Assembly (NCBI GenBank): GCA_025093985.1
Contig: JACAAK010000009.1
Coordinates: 3,224,001 to 3,288,000 of the forward strand
Source of the DNA: Calvatia gigantea
Taxonomy: Eukaryota > Basidiomycota > Agaricomycetes > Agaricales > Lycoperdaceae
Reading direction: 5' to 3'
DNA length: 64,000 nucleotides
Under the pieces are notes generated by a model. The model did not search any database. It had not been told where the DNA came from and saw only the letters and a list, made by a program, of their open reading frames with translations. Shown one piece after another: positions 24,901 through 37,196 of the stretch (positions are counted from its first letter, which is position 1; every line of letters begins with the position of its first letter). The position numbers and the translations under genes were made by a program.

Positions 24901-26183
24901 TCAAGTCAAAGCTAGTTATGCGGACTAGAAAGGAAGGCGGAGTCTGTCATAAATATAGCAACTTGATCGCCCAGTGTTTCTCCTTCAGGGGATTGGTTGG
25001 ACGAGCCGCGGCTATCATGGTATATCGGCGGTGTTCCATCCTCGAGATGACGAGACAAACGTGACGAATTCCTGTTATAACCCTATGGGCACATCTGCGG
25101 AAACAGCCAAACCGAATGATGCGCGGTTAGTCCAGACGGTTTATCCCTGGAGATGACTTGCCCCCGACGTTAGATGGATGGAGCGGGCCTGACTGCGGTG
25201 TACTTATAAGCTTTGAGCGGCGTTTATGCATGAAAGTGTCACAGGATTTTAGTTCATGAATGCATGAAGGGGGTTTTTTTGGTAAGTGTAAGGAAGCGTA
25301 CAGCCATCAGACTGGCTCCGAGGTCAACGAAGCGAAAATCGAACGTCCCGTCAGCTGGACAGCCAAATGAAGGGCGCGCCCGCGCCAGGTGAGTTTGGCG
25401 ATGTCGATTTCTGTGAAATGCACTCGACTATCAAGCCGAGAGGAAAAGAACGCATGAATAGCTATCCACGATTGTCATCAGTGAAGCGGTTGTAGTTGGT
25501 CATCATTGTCACGAAAGTAAGCGACTCAAACTACTTGTTCAGGCAACGCCCTTATTTGGCCTCCGAGGACCAAAACACGGCCGGATTAGGAAATCAGGGG
25601 AAAACCGGAGCTACCGCAAAGGTGATCGTCACTCAGTACTCATCTCCTGAGGCCCTCCCTCCCAAAGCGAACCATATCACGTTCATTCCGAGCTTACCCC
25701 ATCGTTGTCGTAGCGGGAAAAGCACCCAAATGGCAGGGATATTCAACATGAGACATGATGCTGTTGCAGTCCGAACTGGCCAGTAATGTCTGCGGACAGC
25801 TCCGTTCATACAGCTGGGTTGTGAATATGGGCGGTAACCCGTCATCAAGCACATGCGACAAGTTCAGGTCTCCCCAAAACGTCGATGCTCCTTTTGGAAC
25901 GGGCCAGAAATATGACACGGCACTATCCATCGGACATCGCTCGTACATAAGCATGGGTAACCATCCAGATCTCCTCTGCAATCTCCCCATCTTGAATCGC
26001 GTTCTGATCCCGATCTCCCATTGTGAGAAATCCAGGGCCCACCACCAATTCCGGTATACTCGTACGAAGCTTAGGAATAAAAAGTCCTAGCTATTATCCG
26101 TCTCGATTACTTATAACCTCGCACGATTTCGCACTTCCACACTTATCCATCCGCCCCCTCCTCTCCATACGTACATACCAACC
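21986..26183. other. 4.2 kb gene-poor block
   Basis: This lies between the divergent starts of GMP synthase (minus) and the Myb gene (plus). Open frames reach about 140 codons (22653-23078, plus) but match no family and have no supporting splice structure. Long T runs occur near 23308 and 23800. The last 100 bp before the Myb start are pyrimidine-rich, as expected of a fungal promoter and leader. Confidence 0.5.
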
Positions 26184-27672
26184 ATGCTTTGCAGAGAACG
26201 CCGATCTTGGACTGCCAAAGAAGATCAACTTCTACGTGAAGCCGTAACCAAAGGTATGCGCCCTCCTTCTCATTGTTTTGCTACCTTCATACTAACTTGC
26301 TTTCTTCACGTAGAGGACCCGGACAACCCAAACCCTTCCAAATGGCATGCCATCGCCAAACATGTCCCAAACAGAACCAACAAGGACTGCCGCAAACGGT
26401 GGTTCGCTAAGATGGCTTCTGATGTCGTTAAGGGTGGCTGGGCCCCAGAGGAAGATGAAAGACTGGTCAAAGGGATCGAGCGCTACGGAACAAGGTATGT
26501 AGAGTTGGACGTTCTATAAGCATGGTGTATAACCTCTTCTGTATAGATGGTCTCTTGTTGCTTCAGTTGTCCAAACCAGAAACAGCGACCGTATGTACAC
26601 TTTCTCGTGACACCTACTTTTTATCTTACCAACATCCTATTCTAGAATGTGCCAAGCGGTGGACGGATACCCTCAATCCCGCTATAGACAGGACAACGTG
26701 GACACCTGAAGCTGTAAGATCAGCAGCTACTTTGCTTGTGATCTCTCACTAATTATCGGGGAATAGGATGAGCTGCTCCTTCAGGCAGTCAACGAACACG
26801 GAAAAGTCTGGACAAAGATCGTCAAGACCTACTTCCCTGGACGAACAGGACTATCTGCCAAGAACAGGTATGCATGTGCTTGTTCCATCATGGGCAATGT
26901 CCTTATATGGTCGTTCCCTAGATATAACAGCATCACGAGGTTTAATGCTGACCCTTCTCGCGCAAGGCCGAGGAGGAAATCACCTGAGAACGGTCGCTAT
27001 TCTACTGAAAGAAAAACAGAAAGCGTGTCATCCTCCTCAACCGCATCCCCCGCTACTCCTTCTGCTCCTTTGCCGCGGCTGATCCATTCCCCCTTCTCTT
27101 CGGATGGTTCCCTTTCCTATGACTATGACTCACTACCATGGTCGTCTTCGTCATCACCCACTGCTACAGATGATAGTTCGATTTTCAACTCACCAGTCAA
27201 CATGACTGGTCTCGATACCCTGCGTGACGGTCGCAGCTCCCTTCCTGCCACCCCTTCTACCGACGCATCGTATCAAGGGCTTGACATTCCAGTCAATCAG
27301 ACCCTTTCCGCTCTCACGGAGTCGCCCCAGCTGGTCTATTCCGATTCAGTTGCGCTACCAGCGGATTCTATGTATAGCAAGACTTACATCAGTAGCCAGA
27401 CCCCAGAGTCTTCTCTCCTATACCCTGGTGGCGCTCAGGAGCTCTATCAGAACTACCCACCATTCCCTTCTGTCTATTCTAGTGAAATCTCCTCGCAGTA
27501 TCCCATGTTTGAATCTCTCCCCAACCAAGTCGATCCGTTGATCGGATTGGGCTGGGATGCCGCGCCATCACAATTAGAGGTGAAAACATACAGCGGCTTT
27601 AAGATCTCCCCACAGAACGAGTTTGCAGTGAGTAACGTCTTGTCACTTTATTCATACCAACCCACATTCTGA
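26184..27672 (+). CDS. R1R2R3 Myb-type transcription factor
   Basis: This nuclear DNA-binding protein has 404 residues in six exons: 26184-26253, 26314-26494, 26547-26590, 26646-26713, 26767-26867, 26922-27672. Three Myb/SANT repeats fill the first 155 or so residues. R1 runs from RRSWTAKEDQLLREAV to NRTNKDCRKRW, R2 from GGWAPEEDERLVKGIERYG to RNSDQCAKRW, and R3 from TTWTPEADELLLQAVNEHG to GLSAKNRYNSI; the regularly spaced tryptophans are visible. A basic patch RARPRRKSPE follows, probably a nuclear localisation signal. The rest is Ser/Pro/Tyr-rich, typical of an activation region. Fungal relatives resemble cMyb/Bas1-type factors; the targets are unknown. A good donor at 27628 and acceptor at 27685 would replace the last 15 residues with a three-residue end, so two C-termini are possible. 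Confidence 0.92.
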
Positions 27673-29901
27673 CGTCACCTTCTAGTATATTTTCTAGATG
27701 TTATGACTTTTCGCATTGTTTGTAGATTAGATGTTTGTAACAACCTCATAGGCTCTTCGTATATTCGACTTCGCTCGACCATGGGCATGGACGTATCTTT
27801 ATATGCTAGAATTTCTTTTCTCCCTTTCTTAACCACAAGCCATGTACACTAGTCACGTTTGAAATGTCACCATACGTGTTCATTATTCTATTATCCCATG
27901 ATGCATGATTGAGAACGACCAACAGTCTGGCGTGACATGCGACAAGCATGGAGAAGGCACCCATCGCCGACCACCACCAGGGTTCCCCCCGCACATTGTC
28001 CTCACTAGGACCCTAAGACCCTATCAGTGATATCATGGCGAATATTTCGGATGTCCGATCGCATTTATATCTCAAGTCGTCATGAGCTTCGCATTCCATG
28101 GACATGAGCTGTGGCCCTATGACGTGTAAAGGCGCTCGTAAAGCGGAAACCGCTGTCACGATGCCCTTTTGTTGAGTTTCCTTGGGAAGCTGTGTCCTGG
28201 TGGTTGAAACATTGAACTAACTGATGTCATATTTTATTCGGGTTTGGGGTCGATATGACTTGAAACCAGGGAGTTGGACAGCGCGCTTCAAGGCCTGGGC
28301 TTGTGCTCAATGTCCCATAGAAGTCCTGAACTAATAATGACGACAGAGGTTAAGACACATGTAATGACGCGCAGCGTGGCGTGATATTTTTGTTGTCTTC
28401 AGTTACCACAAGTTCAGGCCAAATCAAGCTGTTACGGGTGAGGAACTTTGAAGGATCAGTTTGGTCACTATGTACCATCCCTAAACCTCTCAGGCTTCTC
28501 GTAAAACGCATATCCTCGCCCTCCCGCGAAAAAATATTCCCGCGGCCATATTATTAATAGCTTATTGTGTTCGAGAAGGGTGTATCCCAGTTGTGGCTTA
28601 GTATGGGCCGTCATCTCCGTGGCTGTCGGTTTTAACACCAAAGCAGCGAGATAGTAAGGGAGTAGGCTTTGCAGCATTTCGACAATGAAGGTTTCGTACG
28701 ATGGAAGACAGTAGTCACGGATTTCGCTTTCGTCAAACAAACACAGTGGAAACCGCGGACATCCCTGTACTCGCCTCGATGGAAACAGAACCGCCGGTGG
28801 CTAAAAAAGCGAGTCCAAGGGCAGTCGTGGCTAGATTCCAATGCCACAGGAGTTGGAACATATCCACATCAATGTTTGAGTTCTGAAGATAGTTCCGGAT
28901 CAAGGGTCACAAATCTCACGTTGAATAGTCTCAGATCAGAACTCTTGGAACTAACCCACACCTTGAATCGATCAGCTAATGCTTAACTTTAAAAGCGCCC
29001 CAGGAACCGCCACATGCAACCGCAAGAAAGGAAGGGCCCGGAAAAATGTTTCATCGAAGGAAAATGTCTTCTGTCTGCGTGACGATTCGACATGGCTGAT
29101 GCGACAATCATCAATGCCAGTTCAAAGCATGCTCAACAGCAACACCCCCCAAGAAGGCCGATAATGTCGTGTTGAAATATATTTGGTATAACGCCACAAA
29201 GTTCCACCGCAGCATAGAAGGCTTGACCTTTAGTCCGTCGATCACTTTGCGAAAAGTTAAACTAAGGGACCCCACATGTTCTTTGACAACTGGAATTTGA
29301 TTAGCGATGTTTCTGGGAGCTTCTCGTTTATGGATTCTTAGACTATCGAGGTTCGTTGAGATGACCGGGCTTTCTGAATCAGCAAGAACAGATAATTTTT
29401 GATTAGGAGGGAGCAGTCGGTTCTTAAACGTTTAAAATTTGAAGTTGTTCGGTATTTTCTTGATAACCCAATTAGTAACAATGATGGTGGAGTTAACCAG
29501 GTTGTCCATGTTCTGCGTTACGGCCGCGGCCACGGGGTGAGAATCTGACTGACGATCTCTTCATCTCAATGCACTGTCTGGCTCAATCAAAAGTCATTTA
29601 TCCATTACGACACATCGTGCATCAATGTAATAACACAGTCTCAGATAGAATAAATGAGGTGCAGCAATCGTCCGTCCAGGAAGAGTGGCCTGAAGAAGGG
29701 AGAAATTCATGGACAAACTGCGGCGTTTTCCCCACAGCTTACAGAACGGTCAGCGGACCGCCATCGATCCGCTGCAAATCATATGACCCCACGGCGTCAC
29801 CCTCCTCATTGGCGGGCTCGGTAAAATGGGCCCAAAGCTTGATAAGATAATTTGTCATCGTCCAAGCTTTCCTGTTTTCTGCGTCTATCGTCTGTCTGGC
29901 A
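27673..29901. other. 2.2 kb gap between the Myb and mutarotase genes
   Basis: The first few hundred bases are probably the Myb 3' untranslated region. The rest contains only short unrelated open frames on both strands (about 105 codons at most). No repeat, RNA gene or mobile element was recognised. Confidence 0.5.
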
Positions 29902-31644
29902 ATGGTTGATAGCGCACCAGTTCGTTTGGAGTTGCCAGGGGACAAGCCTGCCGTAACTGTTGAGGTGCGTGTTAAATTCAAGTATTTGTGGGCTGATTGT
30001 CCTTGACGTTTGTGCTAGGTTCTCCCTCGTGGTCTCACAATTCATAGGCTGATCATTTGTACCGGCGGTAGCGTAAGATGTGCAGATCATAATTGCTGAC
30101 ACTGGTACTCACAGGCCTGTCCAGGAGAACGACATTGTTATTGGCCCTGAGAAACCCGAAGATCATGTCACCCAGAAGTACACGAATACGGTCATAGGTC
30201 GATACTCCAACAGAATTCCCGTCGGAAAGCACACTCTTGAAAGAAAGGGCTTCAAGAGCGAATTCGAAGCCAAAGCAAATGGTCTGACGTTTACCATCTT
30301 CGTTGGCGTTGACGGAGTCTTACGACTCGCATGACAGAAAACCCGCGGGTTTCTTTACACGGAGGCCCAACTGGGTATGATGGTGTCATATGGACAGTTT
30401 TATCAAACGACGAAACGCCCCAGCTATTCTCCAAGTCTGAGTTGGAATGTATTCGTTCCTTTCCCAAAAATTCCTATCAACTCTTCCGGATGATCTCTCC
30501 GGATGGCGACCAAGGCTATCCAGGAGAGCTATTGACAGAAGTTTTGATCGCGCTCGTCTCGACGTCCGACCAGGGCGCGACAGGAGAGCTCGGTCATCTT
30601 GTGATCGTGTACAGGTCAAAGCTGAATGGACCGGAGAAAACTGTAACTCCCATTAATTTGACGCAGGTAATGGTCCCATTTTTTCTTGATTATGATATAT
30701 GACTAGATCATAATAGCATTGGGGTTTTAACTTGGAAGCAAGTTTGGGTGGCAACCCGAAGCCTGCAGCTGCATCTGTCAAGGACCATGAGTTAATAATA
30801 CGAGTATGTGTCAATGTGTATGGAAAATGCTGAGATCTGACACTACGTACCGAGGCTGAGAAAATTGCAAAGCTGGGAGAATTCGCCCTTCCAACGGGAG
30901 ATTACACTCCTGTTTCTTCTGCACCGGCATATAATTTCCAACAATCCAAATCGATCGGGAGGGAATTTCCCGTACCTGGATATGGTGGGCGTCGTTTCAC
31001 TGATTTCGCAGCACCCATATTTTACTGATACACTGCAAGATGATTATTATCGCTTTGTGGACTCCGTTGTCTACCCTCTACCAAAAAGGATTCCCCTCTC
31101 AGAGTTGCAATCCTCCAACTGTTTAAACGATATATTAACGCAGAGGAGCCTCAATGCTTCCTCTCCCGTCCAACTATCATCTGAAGGGTCGGGTATCATG
31201 CTGAAATTCTTTTCCAATCGTACGTGGTAACGATCACAACTGGCTCATAATTCCGGTTCTGATGGGGTGATGTTATGATAGAACACGGGGTTATGTTTTA
31301 CTCAAATAACTTGACGACTCCTGCCAAGGGCGCCAGAAAACTCGCTCACGGCGGCTCAGGAATCAGTGGCCATGGAGATTCCTACGGTCCTGGGAGTAAG
31401 TATTCCTTGTGTATCTGTAAATTTCTCATTTACTGACACCCTTTTGTAGCGGCTACGTTCCTTGAATTCCATGACGTGAGTCCTTGTAACAACATCCCTA
31501 AGATACCTCTAAAATGGTGCTTTTGCGCAGCCTTTGGCGGCATTTTTGCAGCCAGAAAATAAGGACGGAGAAGATACACTTCTCACCTCGGACGAATTGT
31601 ACAACAACTTCGTTCGTCTGGAAATTAATTTGAAAAAGTCATGA
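29902..31644 (+). CDS. Aldose 1-epimerase (galactose mutarotase family), with one frame problem
   Basis: This family interconverts alpha and beta anomers of aldoses. The spliced product starts MVDSAPVRLELPGDKPAVTV, then EVLPRGLTIHRLII. After the third exon it has DIVIGPEKPEDHVTQKYTNT, IGRYSNRIPVGKHTL, the His-containing VSLHGGPTGYDGVIWTV, RMISPDGDQGYPGELLTEV, TPINLTQHWGFNLEASLG (second catalytic-region His) and GYDDYYRFVDSV. The end is HGVMFYSNNL through GGSGISGHGDSYGPGTATFL to FVRLEINLKKS. All later introns are good GT..AG. The problem is the exon 2 to 3 junction: the best splice (donor 30073, acceptor 30114) leaves one base too many. Either exon 2 (30019-30072) has a one-base insertion or a non-canonical junction is used. 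The family assignment is firm; whether this copy makes a full protein is not. Confidence 0.88.
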
Positions 31645-33223
31645 GATGAAATACGAACGAGTCCAAGCCGCAAATTACGGCAAGGTATTTATGAAAACAT
31701 ATGTATGGTTGCCTATGTATGAGATTATGTTCTATATGGTGAGAAATGGGGTGGGGTGGTTGTCTCAATAACCAAGGCGATATTTGTCCCACCCCCGTTT
31801 CCTAACACGATTGGCGAAGATCCTGATCCATGACCTCGGATAAGGATGCCGTGACGTAAACATCTGGGTGTGTTAGTAACTCACAGTGACCCTTGTGCAG
31901 GAAAGGTGACATGATATTTCTCTGCAGGGGATGATCCTAAGACAGGTTATATTTTCGTCGGCATACTTAGTTGTGTTCACATGATAGTCGAAGTTCGCTG
32001 TTGTGATTCTCTTGGCGTTAAATATCCATCATTAAAGTGCTCTCACTTCCCACGTGCTAACATTGTGAAGTGCTAACATAGTATCGCTGTTTGGTCAGGG
32101 CGATGCGGAAGGTCCTCACCAAGATAATGGCTTTGGTAATCGAGCACCGGATGTGGACGTGCCTGATGTGATCAGCGAGGCAAAGGTCCAGCGGAGGAGA
32201 AATTGATATTTGAGTTTAACTCACCTCCAGAGCGGAAACGGATCGGTCGCATGTTCCTAATTGTTGGATCCAATTCTGATGTGAAAGTCCGTTGGGAACT
32301 CATCGGCGGAGACCACTCATCAATACCAAAAACATCATCTTGCCATCATACCTTGAAGTATCCGGAATTGAGCAGAAATGAGGGGTGGCGGTTTGGAGCA
32401 GTGAAAGAGCTGTAATAAGCGGTCTCTGTAACCCCCTCAAGTCCGATAAGTAAGGGTCAACGGATCGTGGGAATGCAGAAGCGACGGCATCGCCCTTAGT
32501 CATGTATTCATTGCTCATATTATGTAGCGGGTAAGTTAAAGCCCGGCGAACTGAAACGTCTGGGACGCTGAGAAGATAGGTTCGGTGGCGGCAAGAGGAA
32601 AATTTCATGTCCGCAATATCTCGTGAGATCCAAAATCAAGTAAAAAGATTTGTCCGCCACGACAAGTTGGATATAGAAACTCCTCAAAGCAGCTGAAGTA
32701 ACAGCGACCAACAGTCGACGTCCTTTCAAACATGCCGAGTTATAAAATTGGGCAGACATACACATGTTTGAAAGTACTTCTAGCTTTGGGACAAAATTAA
32801 CAAAATAGGATTCAACAAGGAATGCGACTACCAGACTCCAAAAGGGAGGTGCAATGTTGTTTATATCTAAGCCCCATACCAAACACTAGCAAGCACGTCG
32901 GCATCCACAGACAGGCATTCGCGGTCGCACAGCTCGTCGACGACAAGACTCCTGTAAGACCCTCGTCAAAATCTGCAGTGTGAGTTAACCGTTCGTTTCT
33001 GGAAACTATGTTGTGCCATAGTCCTGCTTTTCGTGATGTCGGGACGAGTACAGGAAGCTGGATTGGTCGTAAGATATTGTGATGACGATGACTGACTTAA
33101 CATGTTTCCTACAGCCGGAACTTCGTGCGATTTGCATTTTCGCAGTATGTGGCTCCCCAAAATCCCATATAACCCTGTCTGAATTCCGATACCTAGCCTT
33201 CCTTGACAAATTGCTGCCCCAAT
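31645..33223. other. 1.6 kb gap before the RPS10 gene
   Basis: Little is recognisable here. The 10-base unit GTGCTAACAT is repeated in tandem around 32050-32076, and the second copy resembles a branch point plus acceptor. It is followed by about 40 open codons (to 32209) that match nothing I know. The right end should hold the ribosomal protein gene promoter. Confidence 0.45.
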
Positions 33224-33765
33224 ATGATTATCTCAAAACAGAACAGGCGCATCATCTACGAAAACCTCTTCAAAGGTAGGACAATAGAGGTTAGCATATC
33301 AAATCAATGCTGACAATCGCGCGTGGTAGAGGGAGTTCTTGTCGCGAAGAAGGACTTCAACGCGCCGAAACACGAAGAACTTGATGTCCCCAACCTGGAG
33401 GTTATCAAGGCTATGCAGAGCCTCACCTCCAAGGGTTTGGTCAAGACGCAATTCTCTTGGCAGTGGTACTACTATGTCCTGACACCTGAAGGTGTTGAAT
33501 ACCTTCGCGAATGGTGAGTTCAAATTCTTACAATTCCACTTCATTTCTCAACCTAGTTCCCAGGCTCCATCTCCCCGCAGAGATCGTCCCCTCCACCTAC
33601 AAAAAGGCTGCCCGTCCACCTCGCCCTGCTGGTATCCGATCTGGAGGAGACGGTGCTTACCGCCCACCTCGTGGTGATAGGGAGGACTACCGTAAGAAGG
33701 AGGGTGCGCCTGAGGGCTTCAGGGCCCAATACGCAGGTGTTGGTCGGGGTGCTCCCAGAGAGTAA
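33224..33765 (+). CDS. RPS10: 40S ribosomal protein S10 (eS10)
   Basis: This component of the small ribosomal subunit lies near the mRNA entry side. Three exons (33224-33275, 33330-33513, 33564-33765) give 145 residues, close to the usual 150 or so. The plectin/S10 domain begins [20 protein letters not shown] and continues with [40 protein letters not shown] and the conserved [20 protein letters not shown]. The tail is basic and Gly/Arg/Pro-rich ([20 protein letters not shown]), as in all eukaryotic S10. An early intron after only 17 codons is common in fungal ribosomal protein genes. No defects are seen. It is convergent with the epimerase-like gene. Confidence 0.97.
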
Positions 33766-34395
33766 ACATTGTGCGAACATGTACTATGCTATCTTCGTAA
33801 TGGCGACCCCCCGGGATATTCTTGTCAGTTTCATTGAGTTTTTCAGAATCCCTATCAGATTCTTCATCTAGGCCGCGGGTGGACAAGACCAACAAGGTAC
33901 TTCATTCCAATACCGATCATTTCTATAAACGCTCATCATCCTTCATCAAGCAATGTGTGATGCACGTCATGGTCTGGTTTTATGAGACATCTTTGTAATG
34001 GTCAGCGCAAAATAAGTCCCAGAACAATCTTGTGCCCGGAAGATTGCCTGATCAATTTCCCGATGACGGAGAAGGGACGAAGCATGCGTCATAGGAACGT
34101 GCGGCGCTGCAGGTTCGCCGTACTAAAATAATTTATTGACAGGTCCAGCCTTTTGGTATGTCTGGACCCTTCCCGCCGTCAAGGCCGAGCGGCGTCAGGC
34201 GAAATGACAACATTTACTCATGACGCCCACTAATTCAAGCCTTTGCGCCTCACAAAGCAACGCACAATCGGGTTCTATTTCGACCAACATCGAAGCCAAC
34301 GGTTCGAGTGCCGTCGGGTGCAGGTCCGGAGCCGCCGACAAAGTTCTCCAGAGCCATCTGTATTCCTCGCACGTCATTTCTGATTCTTTCATCTA
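33766..34395. other. Convergent gap
   Basis: 630 bp between the stops of RPS10 (plus) and the epimerase-like gene (minus) should hold both 3' untranslated regions. No coding or structural feature was recognised. Confidence 0.55.
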
Positions 34396-35430
34396 TCAGC
34401 ACCCTAAGAGCGCTCTGACGGGGCTGAGACCAAAAAATTTCCAGAAATCTCTAGAGTCCAATGCCCGCCCCAGGAGTTCCACGCTTCGAGGAAGAGCCCG
34501 AACCCCTTCTTCCCCTATTAGTTCCCGAACCCACTCTTGTTGGGGACTGTGCTTCTCGCCTTCTTCGCCTTGAACCGCCGTCACAAGAGGCGTAGAAGGT
34601 GGCGCACCCCATGCCAAAGCTAGATCCCACCAGTCATAAACTCGACAATCTGTAAGAATCCATCGCTGGCCCTGCGCTTGTAAGAAATTGCCATGGACAG
34701 CGAGGATGGCGCGAGCAACGTCGGTTCCATGGATTAAATGAATACTCCCCTGAGTTAATGCAAAAAGCAAGGCATATTTGAATTGATAAGATTGCCACAG
34801 GTGGACAGCAAAGAGGATGTTACTTTTTTGCGGAGAGCCTCTTTTGTTGGGGCGACCCTTGCAACCCAATTGCGGGGTGAACGTTCACCTCCCCATAAGC
34901 CTGAGAGATTGAGCACCGCCGTCGGCGGGTTAGGAGATAAAGCAAGTAGCTCATCTTCGCATGTTGCCCGTAAGGTATTGTTGTGAGGCGAGCGTCTGTC
35001 GCACCAGGGGTCACTCGACTTTTGTCCGCCGTCGGCAATGGTAATTGTTTGCTAACATCAATGAGCACACGGTGACAACCCACATTAGATCAGAATGGCT
35101 ACATAGGTCATCAGGGATGATTAGCGTCAACTCACATCCCAAATGCTCGTAGCTCCTAGTTGGATGAAGCTAACATGGCTGGTCTTGTTCTTGCGGCTTG
35201 ATGTATAACAATTTACAAGCCGCTGTGATGCTCCACTTTTCTTAATGGGAAAGGTGATGAGGATAGTTTGGGCGTCCGGAAGTGCTTCGTATGGCCCCCG
35301 ATCTTCCGAGTCGGGGTTGAAAAGGAAAGGGATCGTGGCGTCCTCGCCCAGACCGTGAGGTCGCCGCGAACTTTATGCCACGTTCTTTGCACAGTGGGAT
35401 AAGGAAGTTGGAAGTCCAACCTGCACCTAG
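34396..35430 (-). CDS. NAD(P)-binding epimerase/dehydratase-like protein, with one frameshift
   Basis: This is a Rossmann-fold protein of the atypical short-chain/YeeZ-like group found in fungi; substrate unknown. The N-terminus SVDLLILGAGWTSNFLIPL shows the nucleotide-binding G-x-G-W-x-x form. Later parts are DAQTILITFPIKKSGASQRL, SFIQLGATSIWD, CEDELLALSPNPPTAVLNLS, GLWGGERSPRNWVARVAPT, GSIHLIHGTDVARAILAVHG and GQRWILTDCRVYDWWDLALA, ending DSRDFWKFFGLSPVRALLGC. Two introns, at IWD/QTIT and RKK/GSIH, are canonical. After residue 35 or so (ATSRSGR) the frame shifts by one base: an extra C at about 35342-35343 is the simplest explanation. Everything after the shift stays open, so this is either a sequencing or assembly error or a very young pseudogene. 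Confidence 0.8.
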
Positions 35431-35761
35431 AATGAGGAGATCAACTGACATGGGTTTTCTTAGGTAGTGGACCCTCAAGGGCACAAAAGAGGTGGGAGTT
35501 GAGACAAGGGACGAATCACCCTACAACGGCTGACAAACCTCCTAACACCGAAGAAGCCGAACCAGCCGTTCTTTAAACAGCCGGCGGTACATATAGTCAA
35601 TTCACGCAAGTATGATAGTGAAGCCAGGGCAGTTGCTGGGTGTGACACGGATTTAAGCCACACTATCCTAAATGTCCGGTCAGAAGCCATATGTTAGTTT
35701 ACATTGTCCAAGACACAAGGTAGCTATAGCGATTCTTCTGGAATGAAGTCATTGTCAGATG
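35431..35761. other. Tandem intergenic gap
   Basis: 331 bp between the stop of the deacetylase gene and the start of the epimerase-like gene, both on the minus strand. It should hold the epimerase-like promoter. Nothing else was recognised. Confidence 0.5.
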
Positions 35762-37196
35762 CTAACCGGAAAAAGTCCAAGTCTGGGATAAATCAGTTCG
35801 GTTATCAAAATCGCGGCTGATAGCCTTCAGCAGTGCCAAGTGGACTAGTCAGGAGAGCTAAGCACTTAGATGATCTATGACACAACAAGGACTTACATCA
35901 CGGGGGCTGGGGGGTCCAACAAGTTGGTAGGAGGGAAGGCCGACACATTCGGCAAGAGACACCATCTTATAACCAGCTTTGCTAAGCTTGTCAAGGACGT
36001 AGGGTAATACTTGATGGCTAGATCAACTTGAGCCTGCCCTATTCTATAAAAAAATTCGGTCGAGTGACACTTACGCAGTGGTTTCTGCAATGATGCCAAA
36101 TGAACAAAATGATAGCACAACGAGAGGGAAAACCGTACCGTAAACCTCATGGTTCAGTGCAAGGATAGTGCTAGGGTGACGGGAAAGAAGCTGGTTATAG
36201 AGGTTTTCACTTTCTGCGGGAGTGGCACCGAGGGAATCCTCAGAACTTTATGTGTCAATGATTGTCAGCTTTCTGGCCATCACCACGATCGAAGGACGCT
36301 GCATACTCAAAGTCCCAGATAACCAGCGATTGGTTGCGTACGGCCGAAGCTTGTCGTACGAGGTCATTATAGTTCCCATAAGCTATTGAACGGGTGTGTG
36401 AATTGGGATGCAGAGACTCCAAAGTACTATGGCACTTACGAGGCCTCATGAATGCAGGCACGACACCAACGATCTTGTGCAATGCCTCTATTAAACCGAC
36501 GTCCCGGGTTAGTAACCGGTAATAGCTATTAGATGCGTGATCTTAAATGGCAACACTCACGCTCGACTTTCCACATCTCGTCATGAACTTATCGGCCTGT
36601 CAGAAAAATGGGGTTCCTTTTTGTCCGGTAAATATGCTCACTTTTATCCCAGGATAGTGTGGTTAAATCTAGGTGGCTCCAGGTGTGCGACGCAACCTGG
36701 TGGCCTTTCTGGTATGCGTATAGGACACGCTTAGCCTCATCAGCATCATAAATACATCCGTCTATTCGGCGTAAGGACATGATCGGGCAGGGTGTTTCGA
36801 GATCTCACAATTGTTCCCATCTTTGTAAAAACCATCAACTTTCGCTGAGTGCGGATACGGAAACCAGGCTTACTAAAGAAGAATGTTCCTTTGGCGTTGT
36901 ACTGAATCAAGGCTTTGCTGACGTCGTAACTGAAATAGGAAAATGTCGGAATCTCAGTACGCAGTATGTGACTCGTGAACGCGTGCATACAGGTAAACCC
37001 AAGGCCCGTCGTCCTAATTGAAGAATGAGTGACATTACAACCTGAGTATAGGATCTCAACTAACAAAGGTCAAGGCAACGGTGTTGGGCACAGAACATTT
37101 CGTGATGACTCGTGCCAGGGTTTGCCTCTTCTCTTGAACGGGAGTTGAAGAGACGAGAGCAGCGAAGAGGAGGGTCACGAGGGTTTGAAAGATCAT
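35762..37196 (-). CDS. Secreted chitin/polysaccharide deacetylase (CE4)
   Basis: This family removes N-acetyl groups from chitin or related polymers in the cell wall. The product has about 250 residues. The signal peptide is MIFQTLVTLLFAALVSSTPV, followed by a dibasic site (EKRQ) that Kex2 could cut. The NodB fold shows VALTFDDGPW (motif 1, catalytic base and metal Asp), a GTFFFNGNNYGC strand, HQVASHTWSHLDLTTLSWD (motif 2, the two metal His), VVPAFMRPPYGNYND (motif 3) and LVIWDFDSEDSLG (motif 4). LALNHEVYETTAHQVLPYV supplies the motif 5 His, and the end is PRDTWTFSG. About ten short introns all keep frame. No chitin-binding module or GPI anchor signal is seen, so it is probably soluble. A TATA box lies about 90 bp upstream. 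Confidence 0.94.

Noticed and set aside
32045..32210. Tandem GTGCTAACAT and about 40 open codons after an acceptor-like site
   Set aside because: No upstream exon could be linked and the peptide matches no family.
34200..34400. GGTTCGAG string near 34304 resembling a tRNA T-loop
   Set aside because: No matching acceptor or anticodon stem around it.
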